Shown one piece after another: positions 14,766-20,353 of a stretch of DNA of 20,353 nucleotides (the first letter of the stretch is position 1; each line of letters begins with the position of its first letter). The stretch is from DATAFT01 sp035544635 (lineage in GTDB: Bacteria; Acidobacteriota; Thermoanaerobaculia; Multivoradales; Multivoraceae): the NCBI GenBank assembly GCA_035544635.1, contig DATKDQ010000435.1:1-20353 (forward strand), given 5' to 3'. The notes beneath the pieces are model-generated. The model saw nothing but the letters and a program-made list of their open reading frames with translations, made no database searches and was not told the DNA's origin. Both the position numbers and the translations under genes were made by a program.

Positions 14766-15983
14766 ATGTTCGACACCTCCAGCTTTCGCATCCGTTACAA
14801 GGCCCCGATCGAGAAGCCGCTCCTCATCGCGGCCGGCCCTCTCCTGGTCGCGGCGGCGCTCGTGGTGGCGTTGTGGAGCCGGTACGTGCATCCGGTCACG
14901 CTCGGGCCGTGGATCGGCTCGGACCTGATCGCGCTCCTGCTTCCGATCGCCGCGCTGACCGGGATCGCGCTCGGGATCGAGAGCCTGTTCGGCGTCGACG
15001 AAGGCTATCCGTGGAAGCGGAGCGTGGCGGCGACCGGTGCCGGGATCGTGGGCGGCACCCTCCTGGTGGGGGCCTGGGGCAAGCTGCTGGATCCGGTCTC
15101 GTTCGCCGACGCCATACGGCAGGAGGGCCTGACCGGTTGGCTCGACGGCTTCGCCTGGCTGCCGGTGACGGTGCCGCCGCTCCTGGTGGTCGCGATCGAG
15201 GTCGCCCTCGGGTCTCTCCTCGTGCTGGGCGTGCGCAAGCGCGGCCCATTGGCGGTGACCGCGCTCCTGGTGGCGTTCTTCCTCTTTCTCACCGGACGCG
15301 CGTACTGGCGGGACGCCAAGGGGATCGTGTCCGCGGACTCCTCCTGCGGCTGCTTCGGCAACATGCTCGACCGCACGCCCGCCGAGGCGTTCTGGCAGGA
15401 CGTGGCGCTCCTCGTCCCGGGCCTCCTGCTGGCGACGATGGCGGTGATCAGCCGTCAGGCCATGGGGCGGCGGGTCGTGTTCGCGCTCGCGGCGACGGTG
15501 GCGGCCGTCACCTTCGGCTGGTTCGCTCCGGAGCTTCCGATCGACGACCTCGCCACCCGTCTCGAGCCGGGCTCGACCGTCGCCTCGATGTGCGCCGGCC
15601 GCGATCAGGAGCGGCTGTGTCTGCCGACGCTCCTGCCCGAGCTCCAGCGAGGCCGCAACGCCGTCGTGCTGCTCGACTTGGGCGCGGAGGGCATGGAGTC
15701 CGAGGTCGAGCGGCTCAACCGATATGCTCTGGCGGGCGGGAACCCGCAGCTCTGGGTGCTCGCCTCGGGCACGCCCGAGCAGAGTCAGGCGTTCTTCTGG
15801 AAGTACGGCCCGTCGTTTTACATCCACGAGGCGCCGCCCGCGCTCCTGCGTCCGCTCTATCGCGCGCTGCCGCGATCGTTCCTGGTCGACGACGGTACCG
15901 TGACCGAGACTTGGAGCGGGCTGCCGCCGTTCGAGCGCTGGCATGCGAGCGCTTCCGAGCCGGTCCCTGGAGGCGCCGACTGA
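14766..15983 (+). CDS. MauE/DoxX-like membrane protein with C-terminal thioredoxin-like domain lacking CxxC
   Basis: 405 aa. About seven hydrophobic segments fill the first ~245 residues. GAWGKLLDPVSFADAI matches the start of DoxX/MauE-type domains, and SCGCFGN (C194, C196) is the cysteine motif typical of MauE-like proteins, which pass electrons or disulfides across the membrane. The last ~160 residues resemble an AhpC/TlpA thioredoxin fold, with VLLDLGAEGMESEVERLN aligning to the usual strand, CxxC and helix. Both redox cysteines are replaced there (Ala and Met by my alignment). C276 and C285, just before that strand, could form a different disulfide. Start ATG 14766 has a weak AGG upstream; it lies 14 bases after the PBP gene and is probably co-transcribed. 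The thioredoxin encoded next is the likely partner. Reaction direction is unknown. Confidence 0.75.
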   Translation: MFDTSSFRIRYKAPIEKPLLIAAGPLLVAAALVVALWSRYVHPVTLGPWIGSDLIALLLPIAALTGIALGIESLFGVDEGYPWKRSVAATGAGIVGGTLLVGAWGKLLDPVSFADAIRQEGLTGWLDGFAWLPVTVPPLLVVAIEVALGSLLVLGVRKRGPLAVTALLVAFFLFLTGRAYWRDAKGIVSADSSCGCFGNMLDRTPAEAFWQDVALLVPGLLLATMAVISRQAMGRRVVFALAATVAAVTFGWFAPELPIDDLATRLEPGSTVASMCAGRDQERLCLPTLLPELQRGRNAVVLLDLGAEGMESEVERLNRYALAGGNPQLWVLASGTPEQSQAFFWKYGPSFYIHEAPPALLRPLYRALPRSFLVDDGTVTETWSGLPPFERWHASASEPVPGGAD

Positions 15984-16080
15984 GATCCTCCCCGCGCGCG
16001 GCTCGCTGGCTAGCGGTGCGCTCGGGGTCACACCGCGCGGGCGGCCGGAGAGCCGGAGTTCCCAAGGAGGCGATGCGACC

Positions 16081-16884
16081 ATGACCACGACGACGAAGAT
16101 TCTCTCCCCGGCGTTCGCCCTGACAGCGATGCTCGCGCTCGTCGGCGCCGTACCGCTCGCCGCGCAGAACCTCTCCGGGTTCACGCCGAGCGAGGACTAC
16201 ATGGTCGAGATCGATGGCCAGCCGGCCCCGACGGCGCACGTCTACTGGTCGCAGTCGGCGCGTGCGTTCCTGATCGTCGCGAAGGAGCTTCCGGCCCCGC
16301 TGCTCGTGGAGCCGGTGTCGCGACAGGTCCGCAGCGTGCCGCTGGTCAAGCTCGCGAGCCGGTCCGACGGCTCGGTGGGAATCCTCGAAGGTGCGGCGCT
16401 CACGCCCAAGGCGGTGATCGACACCAGCCAGGGCCCCGCCTCCTTCTCGGTCGACGGGCGAATGATCAAGCTGGTCGAGAAGCCCGCGCTCGTCGGCTGG
16501 CAGACGCTCGACAGCCTCGGCTCCTACAGCGCGAAGTACGCCGAGCGCGCAGCAGCGTACGAGCCGAAGGCCGGGGTGGTGAACGATCTGCGCGCCCGAG
16601 GCGAGGACGTCCGGCTCACCGTCTTCTTCGGATCGTGGTGCCCGTTCTGCCAGCAGAAGGTACCGCTGGCGATGAAGCTGGCCCGCGAGCTCGTCGGCTC
16701 GAACGTGAAGATCGACTTTTACGGACTGCCCCGACTCTTCAGCGGCGACGCACAGGCGAAGCGGTACGGCATCAAGTCGGTGCCCACCGGGGTCGTCTTC
16801 GTCGGCGGCAAGGAGGTGGGCCGGATCAGCGCCGACGGCTGGGCGAGCCCCGAGACCACGCTCGACCAGATCGTGAGCCGCTGA
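16081..16884 (+). CDS. Exported thioredoxin-family protein
   Basis: 267 aa. The N-terminus is a signal peptide (charged TTTTK, hydrophobic core, cleavage probably after PLAAQ near residue 28), so it acts in the periplasm or is anchored there. Residues ~30-150 form a domain I do not recognise. The C-terminal thioredoxin fold has VFFGSWCPFCQQK (C187, C190) and the cis-proline region KSVPTGVVFVGGKEVGR. WCPFC differs from the classic WCGPC and suggests a thiol oxidoreductase tuned for a particular partner, plausibly the MauE-like protein encoded 97 bases upstream. AAGGAGG at 16064-16070 serves ATG 16081 at a 10-base spacing. A nearer ATG at 16073 only encodes Met-Arg-Pro-stop and was rejected. 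The 3' end overlaps the convergent luxC-like gene by 59 bases. Confidence 0.88.
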   Translation: MTTTTKILSPAFALTAMLALVGAVPLAAQNLSGFTPSEDYMVEIDGQPAPTAHVYWSQSARAFLIVAKELPAPLLVEPVSRQVRSVPLVKLASRSDGSVGILEGAALTPKAVIDTSQGPASFSVDGRMIKLVEKPALVGWQTLDSLGSYSAKYAERAAAYEPKAGVVNDLRARGEDVRLTVFFGSWCPFCQQKVPLAMKLARELVGSNVKIDFYGLPRLFSGDAQAKRYGIKSVPTGVVFVGGKEVGRISADGWASPETTLDQIVSR

Positions 16885-18247
16885 GCTCTTCCACCAGATC
16901 GATGCCGCCGTTCGCCCAGGTCGCGCCGGGCGACTGCAGTCGCCCGGGCTCACACAGGTAGGACACGCCCAGCGCGCGAAGGCCGCCGGAGAGCGCCGCG
17001 GCGCCAGCGCCGGCGAGGGCGGCGCCCTGCAGACGGCCGGCCGCGGCGCGCAGGGCTTCGAGCGCCGCTTCGGGATCCGGCACCGGGTGGATCCGCACGG
17101 TGCGCTGTCCCGGGGAGGGGCGGAACGCGGAATCGCGATCGACGATGACGGTGCCGCGCTCGAGCGCAGTCGCGGTCACGCGGCACCCTAGGAACGCGGC
17201 CTCCTCCCGCAGGAGTCGAAGGGCCGCGGCGCGCTCGTCCGAGAGCGGCGGCGGCGGCCACCGGTGGGACGCCTCGTCGAGCGCACCCGCCACGGCGTCG
17301 GCGAGCGCGTCGGCGTCGCCGTCGGTGTAGATCGCCTGGAGCGAGAGGCAGCCGCGCTGCTCGAAGAGAGCCACGTCGCGCGCCAGGCCGGCGGCGATGC
17401 GCGGCAGGTCCCGCCGCGGGGCGGCGCCGGCGACGATCGCGACGCTCGCCTTCGGACCGAACGCGACCAGCCTCTCGGCGGCGCGCCGACGCAGCGCGGC
17501 GATCGCCTCCCCGCTGCCGTAGGCCACCACGCGATCGACTGCCTGGTGGAGCCCGTCCTCGATCGCCGCCGCCCCACCCGGCCAGGCGACGGCGGCGATC
17601 GCGTCGGCCAGCGCCGGCTCGCGCGCCGCGAGCGCCGCGGCGAAGGCGGGGGCGAAGAACGGCTCTCGCGACGACGACTTCACGAGCACCGGCCGGCGGA
17701 CGGCGAGCGACGCGAGCAGCGGCTGTAGGAGGAGCCCCGGAAGGTCGCCGGCGAGCACGATCAGATGAGGCGCCGCCGACGCGGCCCCGCTTCCGCGCGC
17801 CCGCCGCTCGCTCCCATTCGACGCCGGCGTGCGGTCCGGACCGCTCGGTGGGCGGCGCCGCGAGCGCAGCGCACCGCCTGCGGCGCTGCGCTCGGGGGTC
17901 GATTCGGCGGTCGCCGAGCCCGCTCTCGCCGCGCGTGCCAGCACCGCGCGCACCTCGAACCGCGAGAATCCGTCGAGCAGCGCGTCGAGGCTGGCGTCGA
18001 GGCAGGCTTGCGAGAGCTGCGTGTTGCGCCGGAGGTCCGGATCGAGGCGGCGTCGCTCCGGTGAGTCGGGGTCGCGGAACGCCTCGACCGCGCCGGCGAA
18101 GGCGGCTTCGAGGCGCTCCGCGTCGATCGACGCCAGAGCAGGTGCGCCGGCGGTGCCCAGATGGGCAGCGACGCGGAGGAGCGCCGCCGCGTCGACCTGC
18201 TCGACGTCCGCCGCGAGCGCGCACCCGAAGCTCCCCGTCGAGCTCAT
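16826..18247 (-). CDS. luxC: LuxC-like acyl-CoA / fatty-acyl reductase
   Basis: 473 aa. LuxC-family enzymes reduce an activated fatty acyl group to the aldehyde with NADPH. Evidence: the N-terminal LSQACLDASLDALL region, HLIVLAGDLPGLLLQPLLASL, RPVLVKSSSREPFFAP, and the catalytic-cysteine motif EQRGCLSLQAIY (C300), then a C-terminal CEPGRLQSP segment matching the family's usual ending. ATG 18247 overlaps the stop of the luxE-like gene as ATGA. Residues ~105-150 are an Arg/Ser/Ala-rich low-complexity insert coinciding with a 12-bp DNA palindrome (17861-17894). The last ~16 residues, basic and Ser-rich, extend beyond the family end and run antisense into the thioredoxin gene. No luxA, luxB or luxD is in view, so bioluminescence is not implied; wax ester, ether lipid or aldehyde metabolism are possible. 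Confidence 0.85.
   Translation of the reverse strand: MSSTGSFGCALAADVEQVDAAALLRVAAHLGTAGAPALASIDAERLEAAFAGAVEAFRDPDSPERRRLDPDLRRNTQLSQACLDASLDALLDGFSRFEVRAVLARAARAGSATAESTPERSAAGGALRSRRRPPSGPDRTPASNGSERRARGSGAASAAPHLIVLAGDLPGLLLQPLLASLAVRRPVLVKSSSREPFFAPAFAAALAAREPALADAIAAVAWPGGAAAIEDGLHQAVDRVVAYGSGEAIAALRRRAAERLVAFGPKASVAIVAGAAPRRDLPRIAAGLARDVALFEQRGCLSLQAIYTDGDADALADAVAGALDEASHRWPPPPLSDERAAALRLLREEAAFLGCRVTATALERGTVIVDRDSAFRPSPGQRTVRIHPVPDPEAALEALRAAAGRLQGAALAGAGAAALSGGLRALGVSYLCEPGRLQSPGATWANGGIDLVEELSGSRSGRAWSRGSPSRRR
17861..17894. repeat. 12-bp perfect inverted repeat inside luxC-like gene
   Basis: CGAGCGCAGCGC (17861-17872) and its reverse complement GCGCTGCGCTCG (17883-17894) flank a 10-base loop. 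It lies in codons for a low-complexity, Arg-rich stretch absent from what I know of the LuxC family, so it may be an inserted palindromic element kept in frame. Confidence 0.6.
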
Positions 18248-19299
18248 CCAGCCGCGGCCTCGAGCTCCTCGGCGCGCAGTGAGCATCCGCGAAGCTCGGC
18301 GCCCCCGGCGCGGCCGGTGAGGCGGAACCCGCCGTCCTCGGCACGACCGAGGTCCTCGGTGAGCAGATGCAGCGCCGAGCCGACGTTCGCCAGATCGAGC
18401 ACGGCGAGGAGCCCGTCGCGCCCGGGGAGCGCTTCGTCGAGCGTCGAGGGATCGAGCGCCTGCACCCGCATCCAGTGCGGGCAGACAAAGACGTCGGCCC
18501 GACCGCCGACGAGCGAACGGGTGTAGGCCTGGCTGGTGAGCTCGGTCATACCGTACTCCTGCACCACCCCGCCGGCAGGAATGCCGGCGCGCTCGTGGAG
18601 CCGCCCCAGGAGGTCGCCGAGAGTGAGCTCGGAGTGGCGGGTCTTGAAGCCGCCGGTGAGAAAGACGGCGCTCCCCGCCGGTGCCCGGAAGCGCAGGTCG
18701 AGCCGCTCGAAGCCACGCAGGAGCTGATCGAGTGCGAGCGCGGTCGCGAGCAGCAGGAAGGCCCTGCCGTCGCGCTGGCGCGCGGCCAGCCACGAGCGCG
18801 CGCGCGGGAGATCGAGGCCGCGCGCTTCCGCCACCGCGGCGCTGCCGTCGCCGCCGAAGATCTGGAGCACGTGATCGATCATGAACGAGAGGCTCGAATC
18901 GCCCTCGAGCGTGAAGGAGGGGATGATCGAGAGCATGGGTGGGCGTCCACCGCGCGGCAGGCAGAGCTCCGGAAACGAGCTCTCGATCGAGCGGCGGTAG
19001 AGGTCGGGAAACGGATGGTGATGCACGCTGCGGCGCTCGCCCGCCGTGGTGGTGCCGCTCGAGCGGAACACGACGCGCGCCGGAGCGGCGGCGAGCGTCA
19101 CGCTCTTCATGACGGAGGTGGGAATCCAGGGAATGTCCCGCCAGTGGACGACCGTGGCCGGGCTTCTCCCCGACCGCTCGCACCAGCGGCGGTAGGGCTC
19201 GACGCGCTCGAACTGAAAGGCGAAGGCACGCAGTGCGAGCGACTCGAAGTCGCCATCTGCGACGGACCGGACGAACCGCTCGATGGCCTCGACCACCAC
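18244..19299 (-). CDS. luxE: LuxE-like acyl-protein synthetase / acyltransferase
   Basis: 351 aa. LuxE-family enzymes activate a fatty acid with ATP and pass it, through an enzyme cysteine, to the LuxC reductase. Seen here: FRSSGTTTAGE (nucleotide-binding loop, residues 78-88), SIIPSFTLEGDSSL, FLTGGFKTRH, and QEYGMTELTSQAY. Near the C-terminus RGCSL places C339 where the family carries its acyl-accepting cysteine. The length is normal for the family. The start is ambiguous between two consecutive GTG codons (19299 and 19296), with no good Shine-Dalgarno; the longer was taken. The stop overlaps the luxC-like ATG, so the pair is almost certainly co-translated. Repeat copy C lies 40 bases upstream in the same orientation. 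The physiological product is unknown. Confidence 0.87.
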   Translation of the reverse strand: MVVEAIERFVRSVADGDFESLALRAFAFQFERVEPYRRWCERSGRSPATVVHWRDIPWIPTSVMKSVTLAAAPARVVFRSSGTTTAGERRSVHHHPFPDLYRRSIESSFPELCLPRGGRPPMLSIIPSFTLEGDSSLSFMIDHVLQIFGGDGSAAVAEARGLDLPRARSWLAARQRDGRAFLLLATALALDQLLRGFERLDLRFRAPAGSAVFLTGGFKTRHSELTLGDLLGRLHERAGIPAGGVVQEYGMTELTSQAYTRSLVGGRADVFVCPHWMRVQALDPSTLDEALPGRDGLLAVLDLANVGSALHLLTEDLGRAEDGGFRLTGRAGGAELRGCSLRAEELEAAAG

Positions 19300-19339
19300 T
19301 CCACGATTCTTTCACGGGACGCCCGCCGCTCCGCCGCTA

Positions 19340-19400
19340 GCTCCGGGAATGGTGCTTACCATTCCCTCCGCTAGCATGACTTTGGCGCCGAGGACGGCGC
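19340..19400 (-). repeat. Two-hairpin dispersed element, copy C (between luxE and ferredoxin genes)
   Basis: On the minus strand this 61-bp copy starts with GCGCCGTCCTCGGCGCC, then AAAGTCATGCTAGCGGAG, then a perfect 9-bp hairpin (plus-strand GGGAATGGT 19345-19353 / ACCATTCCC 19358-19366, 4-base loop) and ends CCCGGAGC. The flanks are nearly identical to copies A and B, while the stem sequence of hairpin 2 differs on both arms with pairing preserved. Confidence 0.85.
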
Positions 19401-19406
19401 GAGTCG

Positions 19407-19427
19407 CCCGTCTGTTACACAGACGGG
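19407..19427 (+). repeat. 9-bp hairpin upstream of ferredoxin gene
   Basis: CCCGTCTGT (19407-19415) pairs with ACAGACGGG (19419-19427) around TAC. It lies between repeat copy C and the putative ferredoxin promoter. No T-run follows; it could be an operator, a cruciform, or a further hairpin related to the dispersed element. Confidence 0.5.
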
Positions 19428-19454
19428 CTCCCAGCGGAACCGCGCGTCGCCCTC

Positions 19455-19463
19455 TGTTACAAT
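19455..19463 (+). promoter_or_regulatory. Extended -10 promoter of the ferredoxin operon
   Basis: TGTTACAAT gives an extended -10 (TG-n-TACAAT) about 47 bases before the ferredoxin ATG. The expected leader holds a small hairpin, GCTCGCT-GCG-AGCGAGC (19471-19487), and a GAGG ribosome site. No clear -35 hexamer is visible, which is tolerated for extended -10 promoters. Confidence 0.5.
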
Positions 19464-19510
19464 CACCCCAGCTCGCTGCGAGCGAGCGTCATCGATTCAC
19501 TGAGGACCCG

Positions 19511-19885
19511 ATGCCAGAGACCTTCCCCTATCCGCTGAAGATCGAGGTCGACAAAGCGCCTCGCCCCAAGGACCCCAAGCAGCTCGCCGTGATCGACCAG
19601 ACCGGGTGCACCGGCTGCGAGGCCTGCATCGCGTTCTGTCCGGTCGACTGCATCGAGATCGTGCCGGGTCCCGTCCACCCCGATTTCATGAAGCTGGTCG
19701 AGGTGGATCTCCAGCGCTGCATCGGCTGCCAGCTATGCGCGCGGTACTGTCCCTGGGAGACGATCGACATGTGGGGCTACGAGGAAGGCTTGGGGCTGGC
19801 GCCGTCGAAGACCCTGCGCTCGATCCTGTACGACTACGACCCCGAGCAGATGCACGAGGCCGCGGAAGCACGAGCCCAGGGGTGA
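19511..19885 (+). CDS. Ferredoxin-type protein with two 4Fe-4S clusters
   Basis: A 124-aa soluble electron carrier. Two complete cluster motifs of the CxxCxxCxxxCP form are present: CTGCEACIAFCP (about residues 33-44) and CIGCQLCARYCP (about 71-82), as in bacterial dicluster ferredoxins. An extra Cys follows the first motif (VDCIEIV). About 30 N-terminal residues and a ~40-residue acidic tail (LYDYDPEQMHEAAEA) extend the core fold, so it may be a docking subunit of a larger redox complex rather than a free ferredoxin. The ATG at 19511 has TGAGG five bases upstream. The stop overlaps the GTG of the following small gene. The partner complex cannot be named from this window. Confidence 0.92.
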   Translation: MPETFPYPLKIEVDKAPRPKDPKQLAVIDQTGCTGCEACIAFCPVDCIEIVPGPVHPDFMKLVEVDLQRCIGCQLCARYCPWETIDMWGYEEGLGLAPSKTLRSILYDYDPEQMHEAAEARAQG

Positions 19886-20070
19886 GCTCGCCAAGCCCAG
19901 CCCCCGACCCCGAGCTCGAAGCGGCGCTCAAGAGCGTGCTCGACGTGCTTTACAGGCAGCATCCGTTGAGCGCGAACCAGATCCTGACCCTCTCCTCCGA
20001 GCTGCAGCGTATCGGCGTTCACCGCCTGGTCGAGGAACACCTCGAGAGGTTCAGGCGCCGGACAGGGTAG
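19882..20070 (+). CDS. Small protein of unknown function coupled to ferredoxin gene
   Basis: 62 aa, not recognised. GTG at 19882 overlaps the ferredoxin stop as GTGA, which implies translational coupling; the AGGGG just before it could serve as ribosome site. After a Pro/Ser-rich start (SSPSPAPDPE) the protein is predicted largely helical and amphipathic, with an Arg-rich end (LERFRRRTG). No membrane segment, signal peptide or cysteine is present. Its job is likely tied to the ferredoxin or its partner, on position alone. Confidence 0.65.
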   Translation: MSSPSPAPDPELEAALKSVLDVLYRQHPLSANQILTLSSELQRIGVHRLVEEHLERFRRRTG

Positions 20071-20080
20071 GACGGGGTAG

Positions 20081-20096
20081 GCGCCGAGGACGGCGC
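20081..20096 (-). repeat. Dispersed element core only, copy E
   Basis: GCGCCGAGGACGGCGC is the hairpin 1 core in inverted orientation, 10 bases after the small-protein stop. The sequence where hairpin 2 would lie (toward lower coordinates) is the end of the coding region and shows no second hairpin, so this is a partial copy. Confidence 0.65.
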
Positions 20097-20128
20097 GGGT
20101 CGGGTGAACGATTCCCGCAGGCCGCCCG

Positions 20129-20134
20129 TATAAA
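20129..20134 (+). promoter_or_regulatory. Possible -10 element (TATAAA) of a small RNA or leader
   Basis: TATAAA, flanked by GC-rich sequence, lies 40 bases before a strong hairpin terminator. No good -35 is visible. Predicted transcription start is near 20141. Confidence 0.3.
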
Positions 20135-20140
20135 GAGGTG

Positions 20141-20205
20141 GAGAGACCATCTCCAATCTTCCTCCCTCCTCCTGACCCCGCGGGCCTCCCCCGCGGGGTC
20201 ACACT
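20141..20205 (+). ncRNA. Candidate C/U-rich small RNA or attenuated leader
   Basis: Between the TATAAA motif and the terminator lies a short hairpin, GGAGA-GACCA-TCTCC (20140-20154), then an unpaired pyrimidine tract with CCTCCCTCCTCCT (20161-20173), then the terminator stem. The tract is complementary to Shine-Dalgarno sequences such as AAGGAGG. This order resembles known anti-Shine-Dalgarno small RNAs. It contains no open frame. It could equally be the 5' leader of the gene at 20341. Confidence 0.3.
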
Positions 20206-20208
20206 TTC
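20174..20208 (+). terminator. Hairpin terminator with weak T tract
   Basis: A perfect 11-bp GC-rich stem, GACCCCGCGGG (20174-20184) / CCCGCGGGGTC (20190-20200), with a 5-base loop, followed by ACACTTTCT. The stem is very stable but the T tract is short and interrupted. It would end the ferredoxin operon or the short transcript beginning near 20141. Confidence 0.6.
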
Positions 20209-20213
20209 TCGCC

Positions 20214-20236
20214 GCCGTCCTCGGCGCCAGACAGCA
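20214..20236 (+). repeat. Dispersed element, degenerate copy F
   Basis: The core GCCGTCCTCGGCGCC (20214-20228) is followed immediately by AGACAGCA, which matches the loop and 3' arm start of hairpin 2 in copy D. The spacer and 5' arm are missing, so this looks like an internal deletion of a full element. Confidence 0.6.
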
Positions 20237-20245
20237 ACTAGACCC

Positions 20246-20340
20246 TATAGAACGACCGATCCTCGCGTTCGCGAGATCGCGGGTTACCGTGTGGGCTATC
20301 TCAACCCCGCGGCAGAGCCGCATGCGAAGGAGGATCGGTC
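20246..20340 (+). promoter_or_regulatory. Candidate promoter plus structured 5' leader that can hide a ribosome site
   Basis: TATAGA (20246-20251) is a possible -10. Downstream, GACCGATCCTC (20254-20264) pairs perfectly over 11 bp with GAGGATCGGTC (20330-20340), which ends at the base before ATG 20341 and covers part of AAGGAGG (20327-20333). The 65 bases inside hold further stems: CTCGC/GCGAG (20262-20275, sharing two to three bases with the outer stem), CGCGGGTT (20278-20285) with AACCCCGCG (20303-20311, one bulge), and GCGGC/GCCGC (20309-20321), the last two being mutually exclusive. I recognise no known riboswitch class. Confidence 0.45.
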
Positions 20341-20353
20341 ATGCAAGACGGTA
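20341..20353 (+). CDS. Start of an unidentified gene, truncated by window edge
   Basis: ATG 20341 follows AAGGAGG at a seven-base spacing, the best ribosome binding site in the window. Only Met-Gln-Asp-Gly is visible before the sequence ends, so no function can be given. The structured leader just upstream suggests regulated translation. Confidence 0.6.

Noticed and set aside
16073..16084. ATG at 16073, nearer to AAGGAGG than the thioredoxin start
   Set aside because: It encodes only Met-Arg-Pro before TGA; the signal peptide requires ATG 16081.
18331..18342. GCCGTCCTCGGC inside the luxE-like gene, resembling the repeat core
   Set aside because: It encodes ordinary residues of the protein, lacks the trailing GCC, spacer and second hairpin, and fits GC-rich codon use; treated as coincidence.
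16826..19315. A single long minus-strand frame of over 800 codons
   Set aside because: Only the part from 18247 downward is LuxC-like. The upstream half has Arg-rich shadow composition and overlaps the LuxE-like gene in another frame, so it is not a fusion.
19312..19377. A 21-codon minus-strand ORF starting in repeat copy C before luxE
   Set aside because: No Shine-Dalgarno, and the corresponding ATG in copies A and B is followed at once by a stop (ATGTAG), so it is not a conserved peptide of the element.

Overview
The window is about 20 kb of very GC-rich bacterial DNA with densely packed genes, GTG and ATG starts, and 4-bp ATGA/GTGA gene overlaps. The gene content (O-antigen ligase/polymerase, polyprenyl sugar-phosphate transferase, a PBP1b-type penicillin-binding protein with a UB2H-like domain, exported thioredoxin) indicates a Gram-negative cell. 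A high-GC Acidobacteriota-like bacterium is a guess from overall character; no rRNA or other taxonomic marker is present. No tRNA, rRNA, CRISPR array, transposase or phage gene was seen.

Layout. (1) 1-3867, plus strand: the 3' part of a fused ATP sulfurylase/APS kinase gene (PAPS synthesis), a VanZ-like membrane protein, and an O-antigen-ligase-type membrane protein with a TPR-like tail. (2) 3848-5296, minus strand: a polyprenyl glycosylphosphotransferase converging on the ligase gene with a 20-bp overlap; together with the ligase it suggests surface polysaccharide assembly. (3) 5517-10036, plus strand: metF and a full-length cobalamin-dependent metH, the methyl branch of one-carbon/methionine metabolism. 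(4) 10107-12149, minus strand: a YbiT-like ABC-F protein with an unusual C-terminal extension, preceded by a possible 9-codon leader peptide. (5) 12268-16884, plus strand: a class A PBP, a MauE/DoxX-like membrane protein ending in a thioredoxin-like domain without CxxC, and an exported thioredoxin with WCPFC; the last two look like an envelope thiol-redox pair. (6) 19299-16826, minus strand: luxE-like and luxC-like genes in a tight pair without luxAB or luxD, probably a fatty-acyl reductase system not used for light. (7) 19511-20070, plus strand: a two-cluster ferredoxin and a translationally coupled 62-aa unknown protein. A structured leader follows, then the first codons of a gene that leaves the window at 20341.

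The most unusual feature is a dispersed intergenic element. A nearly invariant core, GCCGTCCTCGGCGCC (itself a small hairpin), occurs six times. In four copies it is followed after a short spacer by a second hairpin whose stem sequence differs between loci while pairing is kept. These four copies lie directly upstream of metF (tandem duplicate), the PBP gene and luxE, each pointing toward the gene. Other points worth a second look are the ABC-F leader ORF, a C/U-rich small-RNA candidate with a terminator at about 20141-20205, and an 11-bp stem at 20254/20340 that would hide the ribosome binding site of the last gene.
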